Positions 54,418 through 62,485 of a DNA stretch of 64,000 nt are shown here, in pieces (position 1 is the first letter of the stretch; each line of letters opens with the position of its first letter). This DNA is from Saccharicrinis sp963665705 (GTDB taxonomy: Bacteria > Bacteroidota > Bacteroidia > Bacteroidales > Marinilabiliaceae), in the NCBI GenBank assembly GCA_963665705.1, contig OY762448.1:5332001-5396000 (forward strand), given 5' to 3'. A program made the translations under genes and the position numbers. The notes beneath the pieces were generated by a model, which saw nothing but the letters and a program-made list of their open reading frames with translations, had not been told where the DNA came from and ran no database searches.

Positions 54418-56646
54418 ATGATTGGATTTAAACATTATTGGTTCATTGCATTGTTATGCTTAGCAATGAATCAAATTACACGTGCTCAAAATAGTATAAA
54501 AGGAATAGTAACTGATGCTAATTTAAATGAGTTATTACCAAATGCAACAGTATATCTTCCGGAACAAAATACGGGAACTTTAACCAATGAAAATGGATTT
54601 TATACTTTAAATAACCTACCAAAGGGAAGAATTAAAATTCAGTTTTCCTTTATAGGGTATAAAACCATCATTAAAACCATTGAGTTAAAAAACGATGAAA
54701 TGGAGTTAAACATTGAAATGGAACCTGCCATGCTTCAACCAGAAGAGGTTGTCGTATCTGGTGGAACCTACTCTACCCAACATGAGAATGCCATAAAAAT
54801 TGATTTGATTAAGAGTAAAGACATTAGCTCAGTGGGTAGTCCAACATTTATGGAGGCTTTAGCTAATCAACCTGGTGTTGATATGATATCGAATGGAACT
54901 GGTGTTGCAAAACCTGTAATCCGAGGTTTATCAATGACAAACATTTTGATGTTGAATAATGGAATTAAGCTCGAAAACTTTCAATTTTCGGAACACCATC
55001 CTTTTGTGATTGATGAGTTTGGTATTGATCACATTGAAGTAATAAAAGGTCCGGCTTCATTACTATTTGGTTCTGACGCTGTTGGAGGAGTGCTAAATAT
55101 TATAAAAGAAAAACCGGCTCCTGCCAATAAAATCATGGGAGATTACAACCTTCAATATCATTCAAATACAGAAGGCATAGTATCTGATTTTGGATTAAAA
55201 GGTGCATCAAATGATTTCAACTGGGGATTTAGAGCTGGTATTAAAAGTAATAAGGATTATAAAGATGGCGACGACAATTACATACCCAATACCCGATTTA
55301 ACGAGCACAGCTTTAAAGCAAGTTTAGGACTAAATAAATCATTCGGAATATTTAGGTTATACTATGATTATAATCGTCCAAAACTAAGTATGTGCAACGA
55401 TGATTCAGTGGACTTGATAGCTGAAAATGAAAGAGAAAACAAATTATGGTACCAAGACCTAACAAATCATATTATATCCTCAAAAAATACGCTGTTTTTA
55501 AATGATTTTAAAGTTGATATAAATGCTTCTTACCAATTAAATAACAGAAAATTACAAACAGACAAAAGTATGCCTCAGTTTGAAATGGTAAATATGGATT
55601 TAAATACATTTTCGTATGAAATAAAAACCTATCTACCATCAAATACAAATTCAGACTACATTGTTGGTATTCAAGGGGCAAATAAAACCAACAGAAATAA
55701 TAATGCCCCCAACCATGTAATTCCGGATGCTGATGTAAATGATTTTTCTGTATTTGGTTTGGCGCAACATAACCTTTTTAACAAACTGGAAACCCAATTG
55801 GGAATACGTTATGACTATAGAAATATATCCACTGAAGAAGAAACGGATAAAGATGCTGTGGATAAAAACTATTCAAATATAAGTATTTCAGCAGGTGCTA
55901 CCTTTGATGCAACAGATAACATTTTATTACGTGCTAATTTTGCTTCTGCATACAGAACCCCAAACATTGCTGAATTAACACAAAACGGGGTTCACGAAGC
56001 ACGCTATGAGCAAGGAAACACTGCCTTAACAACCCAAAGAAATTATGAATTGGACTTGAGTGCACATTATCATACTCAACATTTAATGTTGGATATTTCC
56101 GGGTTTTATAACACCATCAAGGATTATATTTTTTTAGCACCAACTAATGATATTTCCAATGAAGGATATGATATATTTAAATATGCACAATCTAATTCAG
56201 AACTTTATGGAGGTGAAATAGCTCTTAATTCGTTTATTACAAATTGGTTAAACTTCACTTCAAACTATTCTTATTTAATTGGAAAACAAGAAAATGGAGA
56301 ATACCTGCCATTTATCCCTCAAAATAAATTAAGGTGTGATTTAAAATTACAAAAGGATGAAGTTGGATTCTTAAAGGATAATTATTTTAAGATTGGCGGA
56401 TTATGGGCCGATAAACAAAATAAACCTGCAATGTTCGAAACTAAAACAGATAGTTATTTTGTTTTAAACAGTGCCATTGGGACCAGTATTAAATGTCAAA
56501 ATCAAACTATTGAGTTTGCTGTTCTTGTGAATAATATACTAAATGAAAAATATATAGATCATTTATCCACGCTTAAAGAAGTTAATTTTTATAATATGGG
56601 TAGAAATATAAGTCTCAATATCAAAGTTCCTTTTAACATCAAATAA
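54418..56646 (+). CDS. TonB-dependent receptor, probable metal uptake
   Basis: 742 residues. Signal peptide (to about residue 23), CarboxypepD_reg-like domain (about 26-105: IKGIVTDANLNELLPNATVYL), plug domain (about 120-235 with FMEALANQPGVDM, KPVIRGLSMTNILMLNNGIK and GPASLLFGSDAVGGVLNI), and a beta-barrel ending in NMGRNISLNIKVPFNIK. The plug order and the FSEHHPFVIDE loop are reminiscent of the ZnuD-type zinc/haem receptor group; the His pair there could be a ligand site. It follows the His-rich small protein and is closed by a strong terminator. Confidence 0.88.
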   Translation: MIGFKHYWFIALLCLAMNQITRAQNSIKGIVTDANLNELLPNATVYLPEQNTGTLTNENGFYTLNNLPKGRIKIQFSFIGYKTIIKTIELKNDEMELNIEMEPAMLQPEEVVVSGGTYSTQHENAIKIDLIKSKDISSVGSPTFMEALANQPGVDMISNGTGVAKPVIRGLSMTNILMLNNGIKLENFQFSEHHPFVIDEFGIDHIEVIKGPASLLFGSDAVGGVLNIIKEKPAPANKIMGDYNLQYHSNTEGIVSDFGLKGASNDFNWGFRAGIKSNKDYKDGDDNYIPNTRFNEHSFKASLGLNKSFGIFRLYYDYNRPKLSMCNDDSVDLIAENERENKLWYQDLTNHIISSKNTLFLNDFKVDINASYQLNNRKLQTDKSMPQFEMVNMDLNTFSYEIKTYLPSNTNSDYIVGIQGANKTNRNNNAPNHVIPDADVNDFSVFGLAQHNLFNKLETQLGIRYDYRNISTEEETDKDAVDKNYSNISISAGATFDATDNILLRANFASAYRTPNIAELTQNGVHEARYEQGNTALTTQRNYELDLSAHYHTQHLMLDISGFYNTIKDYIFLAPTNDISNEGYDIFKYAQSNSELYGGEIALNSFITNWLNFTSNYSYLIGKQENGEYLPFIPQNKLRCDLKLQKDEVGFLKDNYFKIGGLWADKQNKPAMFETKTDSYFVLNSAIGTSIKCQNQTIEFAVLVNNILNEKYIDHLSTLKEVNFYNMGRNISLNIKVPFNIK

Positions 56647-56671
56647 TTCATCTTTAATAAATTATTTCAAG

Positions 56672-56712
56672 CTGATCTTTTATCTGTGTTATAAAAGATC
56701 AGTTTTTATTTT
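56672..56712 (+). terminator. Strong Rho-independent terminator
   Basis: CTGATCTTTTAT (56672-56683) pairs perfectly with ATAAAAGATCAG (56691-56702), followed by a T-rich run. It isolates corA from the receptor gene. Confidence 0.9.
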
Positions 56713-56912
56713 TTATATCCCCAATTTACATTCTTTCATATTACTTACAATCTGTAAGCAATTCCTACATAACCCTAGCCTTTTCATTCTCTCTAAATAT
56801 ATTGCACCTTTTGCTTCTTCATATAGTAAAATTGCAAAACACTATATACCAAATCTATATGAATTTAATTCAATTTAAATACTCAGAATAAAGATAAATG
56901 ACAAAATAAAAC

Positions 56913-56920
56913 TACTTTTG
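56913..56920 (+). promoter_or_regulatory. -7 box of the corA transcript
   Basis: TACTTTTG matches TAnnTTTG exactly. Transcription would start near 56927, about 20 bp before the leader ORF and 115 bp before corA, giving a structured 5' leader. Confidence 0.55.
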
Positions 56921-56947
56921 CGAACTGAAATTAATAAACAAAAAACC

Positions 56948-56998
56948 ATGGACGAAGACCCATATCCAAGTAGATTAATAGTATTAACACTTCTGTAA
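56948..56998 (+). CDS. Candidate corA leader peptide (16 residues)
   Basis: ATG at 56948 to TAA at 56996-56998 encodes MDEDPYPSRLIVLTLL. The first residues alternate acidic and proline (D-E-D-P-Y-P), like the enterobacterial MgtL leaders that begin M-D/E-P-E/D-P-T-P and lead magnesium transporter genes, where this pattern makes ribosomes fall off in low Mg2+. Length is nearly the same (16 against 17). The ORF lies between a good -7 box and corA, and its last codons enter one arm of a hairpin. No ribosome site is obvious. Whether it is translated is untested. Confidence 0.5.
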   Translation: MDEDPYPSRLIVLTLL

Positions 56999-57021
56999 GG
57001 GCTTCGTGTGTTTCCTTACGG
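56952..57021 (+). promoter_or_regulatory. Mutually exclusive hairpins in the corA leader
   Basis: Hairpin A pairs ACGAAG-a-CCC (56952-56961, one bulged A) with GGGCTTCGT (56999-57007). Hairpin B pairs CTGTAAGG (56993-57000) with CCTTACGG (57014-57021), T-G wobble included. The GG at 56999-57000 is in both, so they cannot form together. Hairpin A's left arm lies within the leader ORF, so a ribosome on the ORF would block it and favour B. Neither is followed by a T-run; the corA ribosome site begins ten bases after B. Confidence 0.5.
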
Positions 57022-57043
57022 AATAAATGTGAGGAGACATATC

Positions 57044-57973
57044 ATGATTAAAATATTTAAAACTTTTGGTGGTTATACTGAAATAGACAAACCACAAAAA
57101 GGATGCTGGATTAATGCTACAAATCCGGCAGAAAATGAAATCCATATATTAGCTGATGAATTTGGTTTACCTAATGATCTGATAAATGATATTTTAGACC
57201 AGGACGAAAGACCTCGTATAGAATTTGACGATCATTGGACCTTAATTATTTTAAGAATACCCGTTATTGTTGAAAACAATGGTGTTCCATTTAATACACT
57301 TCCTTTGGGTATATTTATTACTGACGATTTTACATTAACATTGTGCTCGCAGAATAACGAGATATTACCTATTGATAAGCCATCACCTTTTAGAGAGCAA
57401 TACAAAGAAATTACTGATAATATTAATTTTATTCTTCGTTTGTTTCTACGTTCTGGCAATTTGTATTTGAGATACTTAAAACAAATCAATAAAATGACTT
57501 CTTTGATTGAGCAAGACCTTGAAAAATCGATTAAAAACAAGGAATTAAATAAACTGCTTAAAATGGAGAAGTGTCTGGTTTATTTCATTACATCTATAAA
57601 AGCTAATGAAATCGTATTGGCCAAACTTCGTAACTCGAAAAAGATTACTACTGAGATTAATGAAGATTTACTTGAAGATGCCTTTATCGAGAATAAACAA
57701 GCACTGGAAATGGCTCAAATATATTCAGATATACAAAGTGGAATGATGGATGCTTTTGCATCGGTAATTTCAAATAATTTAAATGTAGTAATGAAGCAAC
57801 TAACCCTCATTTCTATCATTTTAATGATACCTACATTAATAGCAAGTATGTTTGGAATGAATGTACCTAATTTTATGGAAAATTCAATGTGGGCAATGCC
57901 ATCCATTATTATGGGTTCTTTGGCACTTTCATTTTTAGGAGTGATGATATTTAGAAAACGACAGTGGTTTTAA
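57044..57973 (+). CDS. corA: CorA-family magnesium transporter
   Basis: 309 residues from ATG 57044, chosen because GAGGAG (57031-57036) lies 7 bp before it; the GTG at 57008 is inside hairpin structure. A cytoplasmic funnel domain (1-about 240) with long helices is followed by two C-terminal helices, and the signature GMN (SMFGMNVPNFM) ends the first. The family conducts Mg2+ (also Co2+/Ni2+) into the cell as a pentamer. The strong ribosome site is unusual here and could be what the leader controls. Confidence 0.92.
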   Translation: MIKIFKTFGGYTEIDKPQKGCWINATNPAENEIHILADEFGLPNDLINDILDQDERPRIEFDDHWTLIILRIPVIVENNGVPFNTLPLGIFITDDFTLTLCSQNNEILPIDKPSPFREQYKEITDNINFILRLFLRSGNLYLRYLKQINKMTSLIEQDLEKSIKNKELNKLLKMEKCLVYFITSIKANEIVLAKLRNSKKITTEINEDLLEDAFIENKQALEMAQIYSDIQSGMMDAFASVISNNLNVVMKQLTLISIILMIPTLIASMFGMNVPNFMENSMWAMPSIIMGSLALSFLGVMIFRKRQWF

Positions 57974-57994
57974 TTTCCAATACCTAACAACCAC

Positions 57995-58023
57995 CGGTTG
58001 AATTTGGTACAACTATTCAACCG
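57995..58023. terminator. Hairpin between convergent corA and DUF2490 genes
   Basis: CGGTTGAAT (57995-58003) pairs with ATTCAACCG (58015-58023). No clean T-run on either side, so a weak or bidirectional terminator. Confidence 0.45.
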
Positions 58024-58096
58024 ATGATATAGTTAGATGTAAATTAGCATTAATTCTCTGTCAATATATGAAAAAGTACTTTCGTCAATTTAAATG

Positions 58097-58759
58097 TTAA
58101 AACTTAAGTTTATAACATAATTCTATTATATGTCTATTTAAATATTCATTTAAATAATAATCGAATTTATAACCAATGTTGATATAATTCTTTTTACAAA
58201 TTTTGTAATCAAAATCGATTCCATATCGTACTTTATACCATGTTGAAGTAGGTATCTGATAAAAATATTCAAGACCGACTTTAGGTGTAATTTTACTTTT
58301 GGCAATATTATATCCCAACGAAAATTTTGGTCGTAAATACTCTGAATCTTCTTCTTCATCATCAGAGTAATCTGCATAAGTTAGTTTAAAACCCGGTTTC
58401 CATCTTTCTATCTTAGTCTTATAACTTGCATAAAATTTATAGCGATGAAGGTATTCTGTATCTCCACTTTTCTTTTTATTGGCTAAAAACCGATACCCTG
58501 CTCCTGCCGAAAAATGTTTTAAAAATCCATATTCTAAATCACCCTCAAATAAATACTTATCTAATTTAAAATCATTATCAAAACGCAATTCAGGTGATAA
58601 ATCTAATGATAAATCTTTTAATAATTCAAACGATGCCTTTGCTGCAATTCTGGTTTGCAGCTCCTTGTCTACAGTTTGTGCCTGAAGCTTTATTCCTATT
58701 TGACTTAAGAACACTACGGTCCCAACGAGCACAATTATTTGCTTTCTGATCTTATGCAT
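58097..58759 (-). CDS. DUF2490 outer-membrane protein
   Basis: About 220 residues. The start at 58759 (MHKIRKQIIVLVGTVVFLSQ..., a signal peptide) leaves 4 bp after the DUF4956 stop; the longer frame would overlap it by 20 bp. The mature part is a small beta-barrel: ELRFDNDFKLDKYLFEGDLEYGFLKHFSAGAGYRF, LHRYKFYASYKTK, RPKFSLGYNIAKSKITPKVGLEYFYQ, ending HIIELCYKLKF, as in DUF2490. Last gene of the VTC/DUF4956/DUF2490 operon, where it may be the outer-membrane component. Function of the family is unknown. Confidence 0.8.
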   Translation of the reverse strand: MHKIRKQIIVLVGTVVFLSQIGIKLQAQTVDKELQTRIAAKASFELLKDLSLDLSPELRFDNDFKLDKYLFEGDLEYGFLKHFSAGAGYRFLANKKKSGDTEYLHRYKFYASYKTKIERWKPGFKLTYADYSDDEEEDSEYLRPKFSLGYNIAKSKITPKVGLEYFYQIPTSTWYKVRYGIDFDYKICKKNYINIGYKFDYYLNEYLNRHIIELCYKLKF

Positions 58760-58763
58760 AATT

Positions 58764-59456
58764 CTATTCCTCAATGTTACCATTCACATGAAAATACAAG
58801 GTAATCTCAGCCACATCTCGTAAAAAATCAATCTTATTAATTTCGTAACGATTAATTTTAATCCCTGTACGATCACTCAAATCATCTAATAACTCAGCAG
58901 AGTTTGCTTTATGAATGTTTTCAATTTTTTCGTAAATCAAGGTTACGCTTTGCTCTTGTTTTAAACTGAGTCTTTTTTCAAGAAACCATAAACCAATAAT
59001 AATAATTGCATTGGTAAAAATTAATTCAGAATAACTTAATTTACTATGTGCTAAAGCATTCATTACAGAAATACCAATAACAATAAAAAGATAAGTCATT
59101 TCTTTAATAGGAATAGCATCGGTTCGGTATCGTATGATACCAAAAATAGCAAAAAGCCCCATTGCAAAACCTAATTCTAACTTCACACTATTAAGCAAGA
59201 AACACAGTAAGAAAACTATAACTCCTATTGATAAATACGAGAAATAAAAGTCTTTACGACGACTGTTTTGAGCATATATAAAGTGTACTACAATTAATAA
59301 CAGGGCTGTGTTAAACAGGAATCTCACTGCCAATTCAGTAAATCCACTTATATCTATTAGTTGAATTCCAAATAGACATAGTTTTTCATCCCATCCCTCC
59401 ATAATAGTTAGCAGGTTTATTCTGTTATCAAAAAATTGATTTATAAAATTCATCAT
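58764..59456 (-). CDS. DUF4956 inner-membrane protein
   Basis: 230 residues. Four helices (about 42-62, 70-88, 90-108, 120-150) are followed by a soluble C-terminal domain of about 80 residues. The central FGIIRYRTDAIPIKEMTYLFIVIGISVMNAL is the conserved DUF4956 block. DUF4956 proteins are often encoded beside VTC-domain polyphosphate polymerases, as here, where the gap to the VTC gene is 3 bp. Probably a membrane partner of the polymerase; mechanism unknown. Confidence 0.87.
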   Translation of the reverse strand: MMNFINQFFDNRINLLTIMEGWDEKLCLFGIQLIDISGFTELAVRFLFNTALLLIVVHFIYAQNSRRKDFYFSYLSIGVIVFLLCFLLNSVKLELGFAMGLFAIFGIIRYRTDAIPIKEMTYLFIVIGISVMNALAHSKLSYSELIFTNAIIIIGLWFLEKRLSLKQEQSVTLIYEKIENIHKANSAELLDDLSDRTGIKINRYEINKIDFLRDVAEITLYFHVNGNIEE

Positions 59457-59459
59457 GAT

Positions 59460-60230
59460 TTAGATTACTTCTTGAAGTTGATATGTAGATTGATATTTAT
59501 TTTTAATTGAACGTAATTTAGGCTTGAAAGCATTCTTTTTTAAAGAGTCTTCAATAAGTGAAAGACCCATGCAATACTTGCTAAATCCCCCAGATAGTAT
59601 TTTTCTTTCTCTGAGTGCATTCATTAAACTTGAACGTTCACTTCTTTTTTCTGTTTTTATCTCAACAATTACTAAATCATCCAGTTTAACCACACGTTCC
59701 TCATTAAAAAACCTTAAGTCAAAATCAATAGTACAACGTTCTTTTAATTTCTTATTTACAAGAGTTAATCTGGTGAAATTATTGTTTAAAGTTGGATATA
59801 ATTGATAGGTTTTATAAGGAGTATTTTCAGAGATAAACGACTGCTCATCATACGTCAAAAATTGAAACTTTTGTGGAATTTCAATTCTGTTTTTTACAGT
59901 TCTCCCTTTATTCGATTTAAACTTCACCTCTAAAAAACTTGTATCTGAAATAAGGTAAGTTCGCTTTCTTATTTTATATCTATTTAATTTACCCCTATGA
60001 TGATTTCCAAACATCTGTCTGGTATAAGTATCATAATAAGTAGTAGCATATTTTAATTGATTCATTCCTTCAATTGATAATGCATAGTAATCTGAACTAA
60101 TTTCTTTTAAGATATCCTGTAATTGATTTATCTCAACACAATATTTTGTATCTGTTCGGTCCATTAACTGCACATTATTCATTTGATCAATCCGAATCGG
60201 TTTAAAAAAACTTGTATCAATCCTATTCAT
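59460..60230 (-). CDS. VTC-domain polyphosphate polymerase-like protein
   Basis: 256 residues of the triphosphate-tunnel type. The basic and acidic tunnel strands are visible: MDRTDTKYCVEINQL (residues 24-38), RGKLNRYKIRKRTYL, SFLEVKFKSNKGRTVKNRIEIP, CTIDFDLRF, VIVEIKTEKRSERSSL and the closing GGFSKYCMGLSLI, whose Lys corresponds to a catalytic-site lysine in VTC4. In yeast VTC4 makes polyphosphate from ATP. No membrane segment of its own; DUF4956 may supply it. First gene of the operon, divergent from a DUF4353-like lipoprotein. Confidence 0.87.
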   Translation of the reverse strand: MNRIDTSFFKPIRIDQMNNVQLMDRTDTKYCVEINQLQDILKEISSDYYALSIEGMNQLKYATTYYDTYTRQMFGNHHRGKLNRYKIRKRTYLISDTSFLEVKFKSNKGRTVKNRIEIPQKFQFLTYDEQSFISENTPYKTYQLYPTLNNNFTRLTLVNKKLKERCTIDFDLRFFNEERVVKLDDLVIVEIKTEKRSERSSLMNALRERKILSGGFSKYCMGLSLIEDSLKKNAFKPKLRSIKNKYQSTYQLQEVI

Positions 60231-60344
60231 CCAACCTGTGTTTTAAACAATGCTTAAATAAATTATGAACTCACTGTATAGTAACACATTACTATTTAAA
60301 TTCTTATTTGAGCATTTATATTATAAATTTTCCTTTTTTCCCTA

Positions 60345-60379
60345 AATCAATATTTACTTAGAACAGAAAAATATTGATT
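60345..60379. promoter_or_regulatory. 11-bp inverted repeat upstream of the VTC operon
   Basis: AATCAATATTT (60345-60355) and AAATATTGATT (60369-60379), 13-bp spacer. It is 115 bp from the VTC start; operator or structured leader. Confidence 0.4.
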
Positions 60380-60447
60380 ATAACTGCGATATTACGGCTT
60401 ATTTTAATGTGTCATTTTATGATTTGTGGTTAAACGGAATTATTTCA

Positions 60448-60577
60448 GGGTGAAGTAGGATTTTTATTGATATCCAATTATCAAAATCTAATCTAATCAT
60501 TAAACTACTCATATTATGGTATTTAACACAACTACATTTTAAAATAATTACCTTCTTAAAATTTTCCCACTTCACCC
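60448..60577. promoter_or_regulatory. Inverted pair of 13-bp sites GGGTGAAGTRGGA
   Basis: GGGTGAAGTAGGA on the plus strand (60448-60460) and GGGTGAAGTGGGA on the minus strand (60565-60577), one mismatch, 104 bp between them. One copy faces each divergent gene, which suggests a shared regulator, possibly the LytTR protein encoded at the window end. Confidence 0.5.
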
Positions 60578-60630
60578 CCTATTAATGCCATTTCCCTGCA
60601 TACATTAACTTCGATTTAAAAGGCTAAAAT

Positions 60631-60638
60631 TACATTTG
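60631..60638 (+). promoter_or_regulatory. -7 box of the DUF4353-like lipoprotein gene
   Basis: TACATTTG matches TAnnTTTG exactly, 26 bp before the ATG at 60665. Confidence 0.5.
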
Positions 60639-60664
60639 CTCAATAATCCAAAAAATAAGAAGTT

Positions 60665-62398
60665 ATGTTAGCACCAATAAGGTTTTATGCATTAGCGCTT
60701 ATAATCTTGTTCTTTATGGGAGCCTGTGAGCGAAATGTTGATTCAGATTCCGATAGTGGAAGTAGTAGCAGTAGTAGTAGCAGTAGTGATGATGATGACG
60801 ACGATGATGATTCAAATTATTCTGAATATTACGAAGAAGAAAGTGATTACCAATGGGATGATTCGGATGTTACAACTATTACTTTTAACGACAACACTGC
60901 AGAAATTACAGGTGAAGGAGCAGTATTTGAAGGCGATGTTTTAACAATTTCTGAAGCTGGAAGTTATATATTTGATGGTAATTTAACTGACGGAGAAGTT
61001 TTAGTAAGTACAGACAACGAATCAGTAGTTAAAATTATATTGAATGGAGTTAGTATTTCATGTTCAGATAACCCTGGAATATATATTGAAAAATCATTAA
61101 GAACGATTCTTCTGCTTAATGAAAATACAAGCAATACTGTTACTGATGGTACCTCATATACTGATGAAGATGCAAACGCAGCTATTTTCTCAAAATCCGA
61201 CTTAAGAATGTCTGGTGAAGGTACGCTTACAGTTGATGCAAATTATAAAGATGGTCTTACAAGTAAAGACGGACTAGTAATTAACTCCGGAAGTTATAAT
61301 ATTACAGCTAACGATGATGGAATTAGAGGTAAAGATTATTTAGTAATTAACAATGGTACATTTGTAATAGATTCTAACGGTGATGCGATTAAATCAGATA
61401 ATGAAATCAGTTCATGTGGTTATATTAATATTATTAATGGTGCTTTTACTATTGATACTAGCGGAGATGGAATTTATGCATATAATAATATATCATTAAC
61501 AGATGGAGATTTTGATATCACATGCAGTGGAAGCGTAAGTTCCAGTAAAGGAATTAAAGCCGGAACATTAGTTTATGTTGAGAATGGTGAATTTTCAATC
61601 AGCTCAGTTGATGATGCTGTACATTCAGATCTTGATATACTTCTTTCCGGTGGTACATTTACTATAGCTTCAAATGATGATGGTTTTCATGCTGAAAATG
61701 AATTAGAAATTGATTATGCAGATATAGAAATAACTAAATCATACGAAGGCTTAGAAGCATCAACCATCACTATAGAAGATGGAATAATAGAACTAACTGC
61801 ATCTGATGATGGTGTAAATGCTGCAGGTTCAAATAGCAACTATCTTTACATTAATGGTGGTACTTTAATTGTTTACGCATATGGAGATGGACTTGATATG
61901 AATGGTTCCGGAGTTATGACTGATGGAACAGTTTTAGTACATGGACCTACAAATAACGGAAACGGAGCCTTAGACTATGACGGTTCTTTTAAAGTAAATG
62001 GAGGATTTCTTATTGCAGCAGGTAGCTCAGGTATGGCTGAAGCACCGAGCACTAGTTCATCACAAAAGTGTGCTTTAATAAACTTTACATCAACTTATAC
62101 AGCAAATACGTTATTTCATTTAGAAGATAGTGATGGTAATACTGTTGCTACTTTTAATCCAGCACATTCTTATTCATCTGTAGCCATTTCTTCACCTGAT
62201 TTAAATTCTGGTACAACATACTCTATTTACACTGGAGGTAGCTCAACAGGAACAGAATTAGGTGGTTTATATTCTGATGGGGAATATACACCTGGATCTT
62301 TATACAAATCCTTCACAGTTTCCAGTACAATCACAACTGTTGGGAGTCAAAGCAGTGGTGGCGGTGGACGAAGATCAATATCTTCTGAAGCAATATGA
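60665..62398 (+). CDS. DUF4353-like carbohydrate-binding-type surface lipoprotein
   Basis: 577 residues. A lipoprotein signal (FYALALIILFFMGAC, Cys21) is followed by a low-complexity Ser/Asp linker with runs of nine Ser and eight Asp (about 26-50). From about residue 70 to 480 lies a right-handed beta-helix-like series of Asp/Gly-rich strands (for example NDDGIRGKDYLVINNGTFVI, SSVDDAVHSDLDILLSGGTF, SNDDGFHAENELEI), as in the DUF4353 carbohydrate-binding domain. The C-terminal 90 residues form a Ser/Gly-rich tail. DUF4353 proteins are often encoded near VTC/CotH-type genes; here the VTC operon is divergent and no CotH is seen. The kinase gene follows 87 bp downstream. Confidence 0.8.
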   Translation: MLAPIRFYALALIILFFMGACERNVDSDSDSGSSSSSSSSSDDDDDDDDSNYSEYYEEESDYQWDDSDVTTITFNDNTAEITGEGAVFEGDVLTISEAGSYIFDGNLTDGEVLVSTDNESVVKIILNGVSISCSDNPGIYIEKSLRTILLLNENTSNTVTDGTSYTDEDANAAIFSKSDLRMSGEGTLTVDANYKDGLTSKDGLVINSGSYNITANDDGIRGKDYLVINNGTFVIDSNGDAIKSDNEISSCGYINIINGAFTIDTSGDGIYAYNNISLTDGDFDITCSGSVSSSKGIKAGTLVYVENGEFSISSVDDAVHSDLDILLSGGTFTIASNDDGFHAENELEIDYADIEITKSYEGLEASTITIEDGIIELTASDDGVNAAGSNSNYLYINGGTLIVYAYGDGLDMNGSGVMTDGTVLVHGPTNNGNGALDYDGSFKVNGGFLIAAGSSGMAEAPSTSSSQKCALINFTSTYTANTLFHLEDSDGNTVATFNPAHSYSSVAISSPDLNSGTTYSIYTGGSSTGTELGGLYSDGEYTPGSLYKSFTVSSTITTVGSQSSGGGGRRSISSEAI

Positions 62399-62485
62399 AG
62401 AGAAAAACAACAGTTTGAAGAAGAAAAGACAAAGGAAAACAACATTCTTTGTATAATATATCTATTAGGACTATTTTTGGTGGTA

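Larger units (their letters stand above)
60231..60664. other. Divergent regulatory region of the VTC locus
   Basis: 434 bp without a gene. It contains the inverted repeat 60345-60379, the inverted pair of GGGTGAAGTRGGA sites (60448-60460 and 60565-60577) and a -7 box at 60631-60638 for the lipoprotein gene. Confidence 0.6.

Noticed and set aside
56930..57046. M-box or other known Mg2+ riboswitch before corA
   Set aside because: The leader is too short and lacks the conserved M-box helices; the leader ORF with two small hairpins explains it better.
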